A DNA stretch of 64,000 nt from Huintestinicola sp050874005 (GTDB taxonomy: Bacteria; Bacillota; Clostridia; Oscillospirales; Ruminococcaceae): NCBI RefSeq assembly GCF_050874005.1, contig NZ_JBNMJV010000010.1, forward strand, positions 1 through 64,000, read 5' to 3'. The notes under the pieces were generated by a model. It saw only the letters and a list, made by a program, of their open reading frames with translations. It made no database searches and was not told the DNA's origin. Shown piece by piece: positions 1 through 8,092 of the stretch. Position 1 is the stretch's first letter. Each line of letters opens with the position of its first letter. Made by a program: the position numbers and the translations under genes.

Positions 1-195
1 CCTTTATCCTTCAAAAACGGAGCAAGGGGTGAGAAATGCGACAGCATTTCGAGGGGAGGCGTACACGACCGCCTCCCCTTGTAGAGCGCTCAAACACCCT
101 TGCCCTCAAAAACGTTCCGGTGGAACGTTTTTGACAAAGCATCTTTTGTATGGGTTTGTGCATATTATAATTGTCGTTTCTTTTTCGACAGACTG
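1..195. other. Intergenic sequence at the left edge
   Basis: No gene can be supported here. The stretch holds a perfect hairpin at about 114-138 (AAAAACGTTCC, 3-base loop, GGAACGTTTTT) and GC-rich inverted segments around 50-80. It probably lies downstream of a gene outside the window, because a plus-strand terminator follows at 196. Confidence 0.4.
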
Positions 196-226
196 AGGTC
201 AGTCCTAATCGGGCTGACCTTTTTTA
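196..226 (+). terminator. Rho-independent terminator of a gene left of the window
   Basis: Stem AGGTCAG/CTGACCT with an 11-base loop, followed by TTTTTT. The U-tract lies on the plus strand, so it should end a transcript entering from the left edge. Confidence 0.75.
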
Positions 227-237
227 TTGACAGCAAA

Positions 238-271
238 AATTAAGCTCTCCTTTGCAGCGGAGAGCTTAATT
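238..271 (-). terminator. Terminator of the six-gene operon
   Basis: A 13-bp perfect stem (AATTAAGCTCTCC paired with GGAGAGCTTAATT) just downstream of the last operon gene, followed on the minus strand by TTTTTG. It closes the operon that starts near 6254. Confidence 0.8.
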
Positions 272-276
272 CATTC

Positions 277-1533
277 TTATTTTTTCCCGAAGCAAAGCGG
301 CTCAAAGCTTTTCTTCAGCTCGTGGGCTATCCTGTTTATGCTTCGTGCGGACTTTTCTCCGTCAATGCTCAGGGTGACGAATTTTTCAATATTATAGCTG
401 CTGCATATATATTCTATCATCTTCTGCTTGCCGGCGTTCCTGTTGTATATCTTAATGTAGGCATAGCCTTTGTAATCGTCCGAGGGGTAGGTTATTATTT
501 TAAGCTGCTCACCGAAACTTTCTGTAAGCTCTGCATAAAGTGCGGAAATTTTATCCGCCTTGTCGATTATCATAATATATATGGCTCTGTCCTCGGGAGA
601 GGGCAGGCGGTTTACATAATTGCGGTAGGGAGACTTTTTCAGAGACGTGTAAATTGACTTTTCCGCCTCATTTTTCAGCTCGTCGTAATATATCATCAGA
701 TTATCGCCGCAGAGAGCGTTTGTGAACATATTCATATCACGGTTCTTGACGATATCACGTATCTTTTTGCAGGTGCTGTCCGAAATGATATAGGACATAA
801 CATAGCTGTTTTCCTTGATATCATATAATGCTGCGCCGTTCATCACGATAACGGGCAGCTTCATTTTCACGTCTGCAAGTATCTCGGTTATGGCGCCGGG
901 TGTGCGCATTGTGGCGAGGGTGAAATTTGCGCCGTCAGAGAGCATTCGGTTTATCTCCACCTTTGAGTAGGGCGTGAGCCGCTCGTTTACGGGGGAGAGC
1001 ATATCGTCAAGCTCGGCGGCAAAAAGGGTGTCCGTAATACGCCTGCGGGGCAGCCTTACGGAATTTACCGCAATGCCTGCGCCTATGCCGATAAAGGTGT
1101 CAAGCACTCTGTTTAAAACAAACAGGAATGGATCATTGTCCGTCATATGTATGACTGTTATGGACAGGAAAACCACGCAGGAAAAATAGCTTGCGTTCTT
1201 TTTGTCAAGCACCACCGTGGTGTATATGACGGGAATTATCATCAGAGCTATGAACGCATATCCCCAAAGCGTGTCATAAACGGGAACGGCGTATATCTCA
1301 AAAACTATGGTGATAAGCCCGAACAGTGCCCCCACAAAGGTGCCTGCGGTGCGCTGTGCCGCCATTTTCAGGGTGCTTTCCGAATAGGGCTGTATACACC
1401 ACAGCACAGCAAGCATTGAATAAAATGGTATGCCGCCCTTTCCACGCAGAAAATATACCACGCCGCAGAGAAAAACTCCTGCGGCGGATTTTAATATGCG
1501 GTTTCCTATGGGCGGCAGAGCTGTCTTTTTCAT
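277..1533 (-). CDS. FUSC/aromatic-acid-exporter-like membrane protein fused to a degenerate HAD domain
   Basis: 418 aa. Residues about 10-160 are hydrophobic, with several membrane segments and the layout of the FUSC/ArAE family (export of aromatic or small organic acids). Residues about 165-418 resemble a Cof-type HAD hydrolase: LATMRTPGAITE and PVIVMNGAALYD match the usual 'LATGRP' and 'iaxNGa' stretches. The nucleophile motif DxDGT reads ELDDML and the C-terminal GDxxND region reads SIDGEKSARS, so phosphatase activity is doubtful. The start overlaps the stop of the upstream gene by 4 bases (ATGA), so this is the last gene of the operon. A role as exporter or sensor of the operon's product is inference. 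Confidence 0.72.
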   Translation of the reverse strand: MKKTALPPIGNRILKSAAGVFLCGVVYFLRGKGGIPFYSMLAVLWCIQPYSESTLKMAAQRTAGTFVGALFGLITIVFEIYAVPVYDTLWGYAFIALMIIPVIYTTVVLDKKNASYFSCVVFLSITVIHMTDNDPFLFVLNRVLDTFIGIGAGIAVNSVRLPRRRITDTLFAAELDDMLSPVNERLTPYSKVEINRMLSDGANFTLATMRTPGAITEILADVKMKLPVIVMNGAALYDIKENSYVMSYIISDSTCKKIRDIVKNRDMNMFTNALCGDNLMIYYDELKNEAEKSIYTSLKKSPYRNYVNRLPSPEDRAIYIMIIDKADKISALYAELTESFGEQLKIITYPSDDYKGYAYIKIYNRNAGKQKMIEYICSSYNIEKFVTLSIDGEKSARSINRIAHELKKSFEPLCFGKK

Positions 1534-2456
1534 ATACTGATTATCTTGTAGAGCACGCTTTTTTCAAATTCAAGGGGACGGTTATAGGTGAAAAATACTA
1601 TACCGTTTTCCGGGGCAAAAATTCTGGAAATGACCTCGCCCTCAAGAGGGTCGATTATCTCGCAGAGCAGGTCGCCCTTGCGTATCTCGTCACCGGGGCG
1701 CACAAAGCTTTTGCATATTCCTGCGCAGGGGGAATGTATCTGGATAAGTCCCCTTTCGTCCACGATCTCGGTAACGCTGCCTCCTGTGACCTTTGTTCTG
1801 ATAATGCCACGCTTTACCATAAAGCGGATAACTGCGTCCACCGCAATTTTTGCGGAAGCCTCGTCAATATGGTCGGTGGCGTTTGTGTAAACGGAAAATG
1901 CCTTTGTCTCCCACACCTGCCAGTTGTAGTTGAGGGTGGTGGTGTCGTAGGGGCGGGGCGTTCTTACGAAGGCGTAGGGAAGCCCGAAATCTATCATATC
2001 CTTATGGTCGGTGAAGCCCGTTTCCATAAGCTTAACGTGAGGGAGAAAATCGCCCTGCTGATAGAAGCTTGCCATCTGAACACCGTAGGTATAACCCTGT
2101 ACCTCCTTGAAAAGTCCGTCGGCAATGCGCTGGGTGGTCTCGCCAAGGTCATAGCCGGGGAACATACGGTTTATATCGGTGTTGTCCATTGTCCAGAAGC
2201 GCTTGCCTATGTTCATCGAATAATAATTCACGCAGGGAACTATCAGTATTTCCTTGCCGCTGCAAATGCTGCCCTCACGCTCAAGCTCTTTAAGTCTCTT
2301 TACAAGCTGGGAGCAGACATACATCTGCTGTATCTCGTTTCCTCTCATTGCGCCAACTATGCATATTGCCTTTTCGCCGCTTCCGAATTTAAAACCCGTT
2401 ACCTCCATAGGCTGACGGTAGGGCGAACGAATGGAGTATAATACCTGCTTACGCAT
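1530..2456 (-). CDS. M14-like (aspartoacylase/carboxypeptidase fold) protein without zinc ligands, probable pseudoenzyme
   Basis: 308 aa from the ATG at 2456, which has GGGGGTG 6 bases upstream (a GTG at 2465 overlaps that site). It is homologous to the next gene upstream along most of its length, including shared NxDxNRxFPG (here DNTDINRMFPG) and a C-terminal beta-rich domain. The zinc motif GxHGxE reads GAMRGNE (His to Arg), the second His motif DIHSS reads VQMASF, and the catalytic Glu in VVEMG is replaced by VYTNA. Zinc binding and hydrolysis are therefore not expected. It overlaps the active-looking paralogue by 8 bases. It may be a regulatory or heterodimer partner; this is inference. 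Confidence 0.75.
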   Translation of the reverse strand: MRKQVLYSIRSPYRQPMEVTGFKFGSGEKAICIVGAMRGNEIQQMYVCSQLVKRLKELEREGSICSGKEILIVPCVNYYSMNIGKRFWTMDNTDINRMFPGYDLGETTQRIADGLFKEVQGYTYGVQMASFYQQGDFLPHVKLMETGFTDHKDMIDFGLPYAFVRTPRPYDTTTLNYNWQVWETKAFSVYTNATDHIDEASAKIAVDAVIRFMVKRGIIRTKVTGGSVTEIVDERGLIQIHSPCAGICKSFVRPGDEIRKGDLLCEIIDPLEGEVISRIFAPENGIVFFTYNRPLEFEKSVLYKIISI

Positions 2457-3387
2457 TGTAATCACCCCCTAATATTCTTGCTATGAGGGAACCGCCGTAG
2501 ACTATGGGAAATTCTCTTAAAGTAAATATCCTGCCGCTGCAGGGGGCGGTCACATATTCCTCAAGCCTGCCCGTTGCAGGGTCTATGACATCGCCTATAT
2601 GGTCGCCTTTCTCTATATCCACCCAGTGTTCAACACAGGGCACAAAAATACCGTCTGCACCGCTGTTTACAAATTCCACCGCTCTTTCTCCCGAAACTAT
2701 AGGCTCTCTCACAGGCTCTGTTGCGCCCGACCACATTCCGAGATTTTTAAGCAGATTAAAAATTCCTGCGGTAAGCTGACGGCAGTATTCTCTTGTTATT
2801 CTCATTCCCACGCCCATTTCAACCACAAGGGTCTTTGTGCCTGTGGTGTTAAGGCTGTAGGCAAGAGTGCTTTCAAGCACAGTTGCCGAGGAATGTATCC
2901 ATATAAAATCGCAGCCAAGCATTTTTGCATAGGGCAGAAGCTCATCTGCACTCAGCTCGTTTATCCGTATCTGAGGTATCTCCTTGAGATAGATATTGCT
3001 TGAATGGATATCTATACAGATATCCGCACCGCTTATATCCTTGATGATATCTGCGGCAAGGCGCTCCGCCATCGTTCCCTCGGCGGTGCCGGGGAATATC
3101 CTGTTCATATCAAGGTCAAAAAGGGGTATGCCTCTGGTGATGCTGTCCACTCCAAGCGGATTGAGGGCAGGGTAGATATCCACCACTCCGCAGAGCTTTG
3201 AAAGATTTTCCGAAAGCACACATGCTATCTCTGCACATACATACTGACCCTCAAGCTCATCGCCGTGAGTGCCTGTTACTATGCAGACCCTTTTGCCGTT
3301 ATTTTCTCCCTCTCCCGTAATTCTGTTCCTGCGTATCTCAATACGTTCGTTGACCGCAAGACCTGCGCTTGCTATAACCGTTGTCAT
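2449..3387 (-). CDS. M14-family zinc carboxypeptidase / succinylglutamate desuccinylase-aspartoacylase-like protein
   Basis: 312 aa. Motifs are intact: TGTHGDE (His41, Glu44) and DIHSS (His near 128) for zinc, DLDMNRIFPG for substrate carboxylate binding, and VVEMG (Glu near 189) as the general base. The family removes an acyl group or C-terminal amino acid from amino-acid-like substrates. The C-terminal ~80 residues form the usual beta domain. An AAAGGA site lies 12 bases before the ATG. It sits third from the end of the operon, 38 bases after the transglutaminase gene. A likely substrate is a small amide or peptide made by the upstream ATP-grasp enzyme; that link is inferred from context. 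Confidence 0.82.
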   Translation of the reverse strand: MTTVIASAGLAVNERIEIRRNRITGEGENNGKRVCIVTGTHGDELEGQYVCAEIACVLSENLSKLCGVVDIYPALNPLGVDSITRGIPLFDLDMNRIFPGTAEGTMAERLAADIIKDISGADICIDIHSSNIYLKEIPQIRINELSADELLPYAKMLGCDFIWIHSSATVLESTLAYSLNTTGTKTLVVEMGVGMRITREYCRQLTAGIFNLLKNLGMWSGATEPVREPIVSGERAVEFVNSGADGIFVPCVEHWVDIEKGDHIGDVIDPATGRLEEYVTAPCSGRIFTLREFPIVYGGSLIARILGGDYNA

Positions 3388-3425
3388 AATTCTGAAATTT
3401 CCTTTCCCTGAAAGTTTTGCATAGT

Positions 3426-4202
3426 TTAGTTGTCTGTTATTCTTGAAGAAATTGTCTGAACGCTGCCTGCATTTCCGAGGTAAATTCCCCGTTCAATGGG
3501 GCAGTCGGAATAATCCCTGCCGTGACACAGCTTTATGTAGCAGTCTCCGATAAGACGGTTATGGGTGGGGTCTATGCCTATCCACCTTGAGCCGTCGTTT
3601 ACCTCCACCCAGGCGTGGGTCTCGCCGCACTCGAAGGCAAGTCCCGACACATAGCGGCTCCGTATGCCGTCCATTCGCAGGAGCGCAAGAAGGATATGGG
3701 CATAGTCCTGACATACGCCGACCCTGCCTGCCATTGCCTCCTCCGCAGTAGTACCCACTTCGGTGACTCCCCTCTCATAGGTCATAGCCTTATATACGCT
3801 TTCCGAAAGCCCCACAGCTCTTGTAAGCAGGTCGGCGCTTTCGGAAGCGTGTTCCTTGTAAAATGCGGTGATATTTTCTCCCGGCACAGTCAAAGGTGAG
3901 CTGAAGCGGTAAAATTCGGGAGCCGTTCCATAGCTTTCGCAGGAATTAAGTATCTGCGCCTCACCCGTTACCTTGAAGGAAAATTCATCGTGAGGCTCGT
4001 CCATTCTTCCGCAGATAAGCATATTGCCGAAGCTGTCACGGCTGCGCCATATGCTGCCCGTTTTCGGCAGTATATCGCAGACCGGCTCTGTTATCACCTG
4101 TCTGCCGTCAGAAAAGGGCACGCAGCGCAGCGTAAAGGAATGTGACGTTACGCTGCGTGTAAATTCAAGCTTTGTTTCATATTCAAACCGAAGCCGTTTC
4201 AA
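3426..4202 (-). CDS. Transglutaminase-like cysteine peptidase
   Basis: 258 aa, cytoplasmic (no signal peptide). Residues 1-90 fit the bacterial transglutaminase-like N-terminal beta domain; the core follows with Cys in GVCQDYAH, His in ETHAWVEV and Asp in GIDPTHN, the papain-like triad. The start is TTG at 4202 with GAGGTG 7 bases upstream, overlapping the alpha-E gene by 20 bases. Proteins of this type are regularly encoded with alpha-E and circularly permuted ATP-grasp proteins, where they are thought to cut or transfer amide bonds. The overlap suggests translational coupling. Confidence 0.88.
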   Translation of the reverse strand: MKRLRFEYETKLEFTRSVTSHSFTLRCVPFSDGRQVITEPVCDILPKTGSIWRSRDSFGNMLICGRMDEPHDEFSFKVTGEAQILNSCESYGTAPEFYRFSSPLTVPGENITAFYKEHASESADLLTRAVGLSESVYKAMTYERGVTEVGTTAEEAMAGRVGVCQDYAHILLALLRMDGIRSRYVSGLAFECGETHAWVEVNDGSRWIGIDPTHNRLIGDCYIKLCHGRDYSDCPIERGIYLGNAGSVQTISSRITDN

Positions 4203-4890
4203 AGAAGTTCACCTCAACAAGCCTTTCAATATTGTCAATAAGCTCTGCTTTGCTGCCCGTATAATCACGGCTCTGGGCCGCCGATTTAAGAGCTTCAAAA
4301 GCGTCGGCGCTGATAATGCTGGTTTCGCCGCCGTACCTTGAAACGTGCTTTATGAGATTGTCAAGCTCGGCTGAAATATCCTCCGAAGGGTAGCCGAGAC
4401 GAAGGAACATATCCGCACGCTCCACCGATTTTCCGAGATGGATAACTCGTAAAGCTTCGGCATTTGTCATATTATTGTCAACGCTGCCCCAGAAAGCGTA
4501 GATCGCATCTCTTACGGGGAGCATATCATAGCGTATCTTGTCCGTTCCCTCGCAGGACTTGAACTTGTCCATAGCCATCTGCAAATATGAGAGCGAGGGA
4601 GTTTTTATCTCCTCTCTGAGGACAATTCCGTTGCCCAGCGCCCTGTCAAGATTTGAGATTATGGAGTTGGGGTCGGACATATCGAAAACATAGCGGTGGA
4701 AAAAGTCCTCCGAGTCTTTGTAGATATCGGGAACATTTATATCCGCAAGATATTTTTCATATGCTTCCTGACCGCCCTCGATAAACCTGTCGGCGTATTT
4801 GAAAAAGCTGTTTAAGGTAGTGAATACCCTCTCAACATATCTTCCCAGCCAAAAAAGATTGCTTATATTTATTCTGGTAATAGCACCCAT
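4183..4890 (-). CDS. Alpha-E domain protein (DUF403)
   Basis: 235 aa, all-helical. It begins with the family signature ISNLFWLGRYVERV and contains further conserved alpha-E stretches (HLGKSVERADMFLRLG). The biochemical role of the family is not settled; it is an obligate companion of circularly permuted ATP-grasp ligases. Its ATG lies inside the 3' end of the ATP-grasp gene (22-base overlap), with GGAGG 12 bases before it. Confidence 0.88.
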   Translation of the reverse strand: MGAITRINISNLFWLGRYVERVFTTLNSFFKYADRFIEGGQEAYEKYLADINVPDIYKDSEDFFHRYVFDMSDPNSIISNLDRALGNGIVLREEIKTPSLSYLQMAMDKFKSCEGTDKIRYDMLPVRDAIYAFWGSVDNNMTNAEALRVIHLGKSVERADMFLRLGYPSEDISAELDNLIKHVSRYGGETSIISADAFEALKSAAQSRDYTGSKAELIDNIERLVEVNFFETASV

Positions 4891-6185
4891 GTGTCTTTAA
4901 AACCTCCGCCCTGTGATGAATTTACAACGAATGAATCTGCCTGTCTTGAGAAACGGGTCAGACCGCTTGACCATACTCTTGTTTTGTCTCCGCTGAGCAC
5001 AAAGGCTCTGAGATCAGCTTTGCGCATTACGGTCTCGCCGTTTTCAGCGACCTCAAGGTCAATAAAATCAATAACCTCCTGAGCGATGAACCGCCTTGAC
5101 TGCTCGGTGATGAGCTTTCTCCAGTCAGCAAGCTGTTCCTTTGTCATATCCCTGCCGAATACAACGCCATAGCCGCCTGCCTCGGAAACATCCTTGACCA
5201 CAAGCTTTTCAAGATTGTCAAGAACATATTTCCTGTCCTCCTCGTAGAAGGGAAGATATGTGGGAGCATTTTTGAGGATAGGCTCTTCGCCCAGATAATA
5301 CTTTATCATTTTCGGAACGAAATAGTAAATGCCCTTGTCGTCCGCAACGCCGTTTCCGGGAGCGTTTATTATCGCCACATTGCCCGCACGGTATGCGTCC
5401 ATAATATGAGGAACGCCGATAAGGGACTCGGGAAGGAAGGTGAGGGGGTCGAGATACTCGTCGGAAATACGGCGGTAGACCGCTCCCACTCTTGTTTTTC
5501 CGCCACGGTAATCCTTCATATAAAGGATATTGTCCTCCACGAACAGATCGGTGTTCTGAACAAGAACAGCACCCGTTTTTTCCGCAAGATAGCTGTGCTC
5601 GAAGTATGCGGCATTATATCTGCCCGGGGTGAGGATAACGTTTATTCCGCCGCAGTTAACATAGTCCATCGTGCTTCTGAGCAGGGAGGCATAGTTGCGG
5701 TTATCAGCAATGCGGCTGTTCTCGAACACGTCGGGGCTTGTCATTCGGCAAAGCTCTCTGGCGATAAGAGGGTAGCTTGCTCCCGAAGGGATACGCAGGT
5801 TGTCCTCAAGTATGTACCAGGTGCCGTCCTTTGCCTGAACAAGATCAATTCCCGAAATGTGGCTGTAAATGCCCTTTGGCGGCATTACTCCTGCACAGGG
5901 TGCAAGATACCCCTTTGAGATATAAACAAAGTCTTCGGGTACAATGCCGTCCTTAATGATCTTTCCGTCGGAATAGATATCTCTCAGGAACATATTAAGA
6001 GCGTCCACCCTCTGGACAAGTCCCTTTTCTATGTCCGCAAAATCCTCGGCGGTGATTATTCTGGGAATGGCGTCAAAGGGAAAAAGCTGCTCCTTGAAGG
6101 TGCCGTGCTTGTAAATTCCGAATTTTACTCCGTATCGTGCAAGAAGCTCGTTTATCTCTCTTGCGTCTGCAACAGGTGTGTTCAT
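4869..6185 (-). CDS. Circularly permuted type 2 ATP-grasp protein (amidoligase-like)
   Basis: 438 aa from the ATG at 6185, which has AAGAG 8 bases upstream (an ATG at 6194 abuts the same site). Recognised by the family order: an N-terminal region with KGYLAPCAGV and LEDNLRIPSGASYPL, and a C-terminal part with KLVVKDVSEAGGYGVVFG and a closing SSQGGGFKDTWVL. The family is predicted to join a carboxylate to an amine using ATP, making short peptides or tagging proteins. It is the first gene of the operon, transcribed from a consensus promoter at 6261-6289. Product and substrate cannot be deduced from the sequence. Confidence 0.88.
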   Translation of the reverse strand: MNTPVADAREINELLARYGVKFGIYKHGTFKEQLFPFDAIPRIITAEDFADIEKGLVQRVDALNMFLRDIYSDGKIIKDGIVPEDFVYISKGYLAPCAGVMPPKGIYSHISGIDLVQAKDGTWYILEDNLRIPSGASYPLIARELCRMTSPDVFENSRIADNRNYASLLRSTMDYVNCGGINVILTPGRYNAAYFEHSYLAEKTGAVLVQNTDLFVEDNILYMKDYRGGKTRVGAVYRRISDEYLDPLTFLPESLIGVPHIMDAYRAGNVAIINAPGNGVADDKGIYYFVPKMIKYYLGEEPILKNAPTYLPFYEEDRKYVLDNLEKLVVKDVSEAGGYGVVFGRDMTKEQLADWRKLITEQSRRFIAQEVIDFIDLEVAENGETVMRKADLRAFVLSGDKTRVWSSGLTRFSRQADSFVVNSSQGGGFKDTWVLLPE

Positions 6186-6207
6186 AATATTCATCTCTTT
6201 TCAAATT

Positions 6208-6247
6208 AAAAAACAAGGGCGTTCCGCTTTACGGAAACGTCCTTGTT
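6208..6247 (-). terminator. Terminator-like hairpin in the operon leader (possible attenuator)
   Basis: On the minus strand the transcript starting near 6254 immediately forms a ~15-bp stem (6212-6226 with 6232-6247, loop about 5) followed by UUUUUU at 6208-6213, then the ribosome binding site and the ATG at 6185. It lies between promoter and first gene, so it cannot end an upstream gene. It is either an attenuator or a 5' stabilising hairpin. Confidence 0.65.
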
Positions 6248-6260
6248 TCTTTATATTTAC

Positions 6261-6289
6261 ATAATACCACTTTTTTACAGATATGTCAA
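6261..6289 (-). promoter_or_regulatory. Sigma-A promoter of the ATP-grasp operon
   Basis: On the minus strand: TTGACA (6284-6289), 17-base spacer, TATTAT (6261-6266), preceded by GTGG as in many promoters of this window. Transcription should start near 6254. Confidence 0.8.
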
Positions 6290-6457
6290 GCATAAAAATG
6301 ACGGATTTTTTATTGGTAATTTCATTTATGTGGTATAATTCGACCAAAATAATATATTTTCACATAAATATGAATTATTTGGTTTATGAACTTGCATATT
6401 TTTGTAATATTATCTGCAATGAAAATGCCGGCGGGGAAAATTTGTTCATTCTGCATA

Positions 6458-6486
6458 TTGACAAATCAGAACTTTTGTGCTATAAT
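6458..6486 (+). promoter_or_regulatory. Perfect consensus promoter facing the 3' end of thiC
   Basis: TTGACA (6458-6463), exactly 17 bases, TATAAT (6481-6486) on the plus strand. No plus-strand gene follows; transcription would begin near 6493, run through the hairpin at 6499-6531 and then antisense into thiC. The rest of 6290-6457 is AT-rich with no gene I can support. Confidence 0.6.
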
Positions 6487-6498
6487 TTAATAAGAGCA

Positions 6499-6531
6499 AA
6501 CGGGACTTCCGAAATGCAGGAAAGTCCCGTT
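6499..6531 (-). terminator. Terminator hairpin after thiC
   Basis: AACGGGACTT pairs with AAGTCCCGTT around a loop with a second short pairing. It lies 6 bases past the thiC stop on the minus strand; the following U-tract is weak (TTTGCTCTT). Confidence 0.6.
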
Positions 6532-6536
6532 ATTAC

Positions 6537-7850
6537 TCACTTTTCTGTACAGAATTTTACCTCTTTGCCCTCGAGTATCATATTGGTAGTTCTTACGGCA
6601 CACATTTTGCCGCACATTGAACAGGTGTGGCGGTCGGCAGGGGGGGTGCTTTCAAAGTATGCTCTTGCCTTTTCGGGGTCGGCAGCATACTTATACATTT
6701 CCTCCCAGTCCACCTTGTGGCGTGCTTCTGCCATTTTGTTGTCAATATCCCTTGCGTGGGGTATGCCCTTGGCAATGTCGGCGGCGTGGGCAGCTATTTT
6801 GCTTGCCATAATGCCCTCCTTCACGTCGTTTACGTCGGGGAGACGAAGATGCTCGGCAGGGGTAACATAGCAGAGGAAATCCGCTCCGCTTGCAGCGGCA
6901 ATTGCTCCGCCTATGGCGCTTGTTATGTGGTCGTAGCCGGGGAAGATATCCGTTACGATAGGGCCTAAAACGTAGAAGGGTGCGTTATGGCATATCCGCT
7001 TCTGCAGGGTCATATTTGCGGCTATCTCGTTCATTGCCATATGTCCGGGGCCTTCCACCATTACCTGAACGTCCTTTTCCCAGGCTCTGAGAGTCAGGTC
7101 GCCAAGCTCGATAAGCTCGCTTATCTGTCCTGCGTCGGTGGCGTCGTCGATACAGCCGGGTCGGAGAGCGTCTCCGAGACTTATGGTCACGTCGTACTCT
7201 CTCAGGATCTCGAGGACATCGTCGTAATACTCGAAAAACGGGTTTTCATTTCCCGTCATAGCCATCCAGGCAAAGAGGAGTGAGCCGCCACGGGAAACTA
7301 TATTCATCTTCCTGCCCTCACGTCTGAAAGCTTCAACAGCCCGCTTGTTTATGCCTGCGTGAATGGTCATAAAGTCCACGCCTTCCTTTGCGTGAGCCTC
7401 GACGACTTTTAGAAAATCCTTTGCTGTGATATCGAGGAGATCTTTGTCAAGATAGCCGATAGCGTCGTACATAGGCACGGTGCCTATCATTGCAGGAGAC
7501 ATCTCAATGAGCTTTGTGCGGAATTTGTTGGTCTTGCCGTAGTTTGAAAGGTCCATTATTGCTTCTGCGCCGAAGTCTATGGACATTTTAACCTTTTCAA
7601 GCTCTCTTTCGTAATCCTTGCAGTCTCCCGAAATGCCGAGATTTACATTTATCTTTGTGCGAAGCCCTGCGCCTATTCCCTCGGGGGACAGGGACTTATG
7701 GTTTATATTGGCAGGTATTGCCACCGAGCCTTCCGCTACCTTTTTCATAATTTCCTCGGGTGAGGCGTATTCCTTTTTCGCAACGGTCTCCATCTCGGGG
7801 GTGATGATACCCTTTTTCGCCGCTTCCATCTGGGTCTTGTATGCTCTCAT
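6537..7850 (-). CDS. thiC: Phosphomethylpyrimidine synthase ThiC
   Basis: 437 aa, the short form usual in Clostridia. A radical-SAM enzyme turning aminoimidazole ribotide into the thiamine pyrimidine HMP-P. Visible signatures: GISGDCKDYERE, MTIHAGINK, VMVEGPGHMAMNEI, and the C-terminal Cys cluster CSMCGKMC that holds the [4Fe-4S] cluster. An AAAGGA site lies about 10 bases before the ATG. It is a single gene under the TPP riboswitch at 7885-8026, so expression should fall when thiamine pyrophosphate is plentiful. Confidence 0.96.
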   Translation of the reverse strand: MRAYKTQMEAAKKGIITPEMETVAKKEYASPEEIMKKVAEGSVAIPANINHKSLSPEGIGAGLRTKINVNLGISGDCKDYERELEKVKMSIDFGAEAIMDLSNYGKTNKFRTKLIEMSPAMIGTVPMYDAIGYLDKDLLDITAKDFLKVVEAHAKEGVDFMTIHAGINKRAVEAFRREGRKMNIVSRGGSLLFAWMAMTGNENPFFEYYDDVLEILREYDVTISLGDALRPGCIDDATDAGQISELIELGDLTLRAWEKDVQVMVEGPGHMAMNEIAANMTLQKRICHNAPFYVLGPIVTDIFPGYDHITSAIGGAIAAASGADFLCYVTPAEHLRLPDVNDVKEGIMASKIAAHAADIAKGIPHARDIDNKMAEARHKVDWEEMYKYAADPEKARAYFESTPPADRHTCSMCGKMCAVRTTNMILEGKEVKFCTEK

Positions 7851-7884
7851 ATATGCTCGTTCCTTTCATCTATCTTCGCTAAAT

Positions 7885-7938
7885 AAAAAAAGCCTTGATA
7901 AATATATCCTCTGTCTGCGGAGAATATACATACAAGGC
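7885..7938 (-). terminator. Riboswitch expression platform: intrinsic terminator
   Basis: Stem GCCTTG (7933-7938) with CAAGGC (7892-7897) extended by AU pairs, followed on the minus strand by TTTTTTT (7885-7891). The 5' arm (CTTGTATG) can instead pair with CATACAA at the aptamer's 3' end, giving an antiterminator. Confidence 0.8.
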
Positions 7939-7950
7939 GGAATTTTCTTT

Positions 7951-8026
7951 GTATGCTCCCTCCCACGGTATTGACCGACAGGTTCAAAGGGTGCTTCTCA
8001 ACCGCTTTCGCAGTGCCCCTGCATTA
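7951..8026 (-). promoter_or_regulatory. TPP riboswitch (THI element)
   Basis: The minus strand carries the conserved order GCAGGGGC, GGTTGAGA, ACCCTTTGAACCTG, then a diverged distal arm ending GGGAGGGAGC. The closing helix pairs GTAATGC with GCATAC; that 3' strand overlaps the antiterminator, so ligand binding frees the terminator and switches thiC off. Confidence 0.9.
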
Positions 8027-8033
8027 CTTTTAT

Positions 8034-8062
8034 ATTATAGCATTTATAATCGGGTTCGTCAA
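8034..8062 (-). promoter_or_regulatory. Sigma-A promoter of thiC riboswitch transcript
   Basis: Minus strand TTGACG (8057-8062), 17 bases, TATAAT (8034-8039), placing the start just before the aptamer. Confidence 0.8.
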
Positions 8063-8092
8063 GGGGAAATTTATATCAAAAGTCTTAACCTA

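Noticed and set aside
1326..2441. Long plus-strand frame (371 codons) opposite the M14-like and FUSC genes
   Set aside because: Antisense shadow of well-supported minus-strand genes with clear motifs; no ribosome binding site and no recognisable domain.
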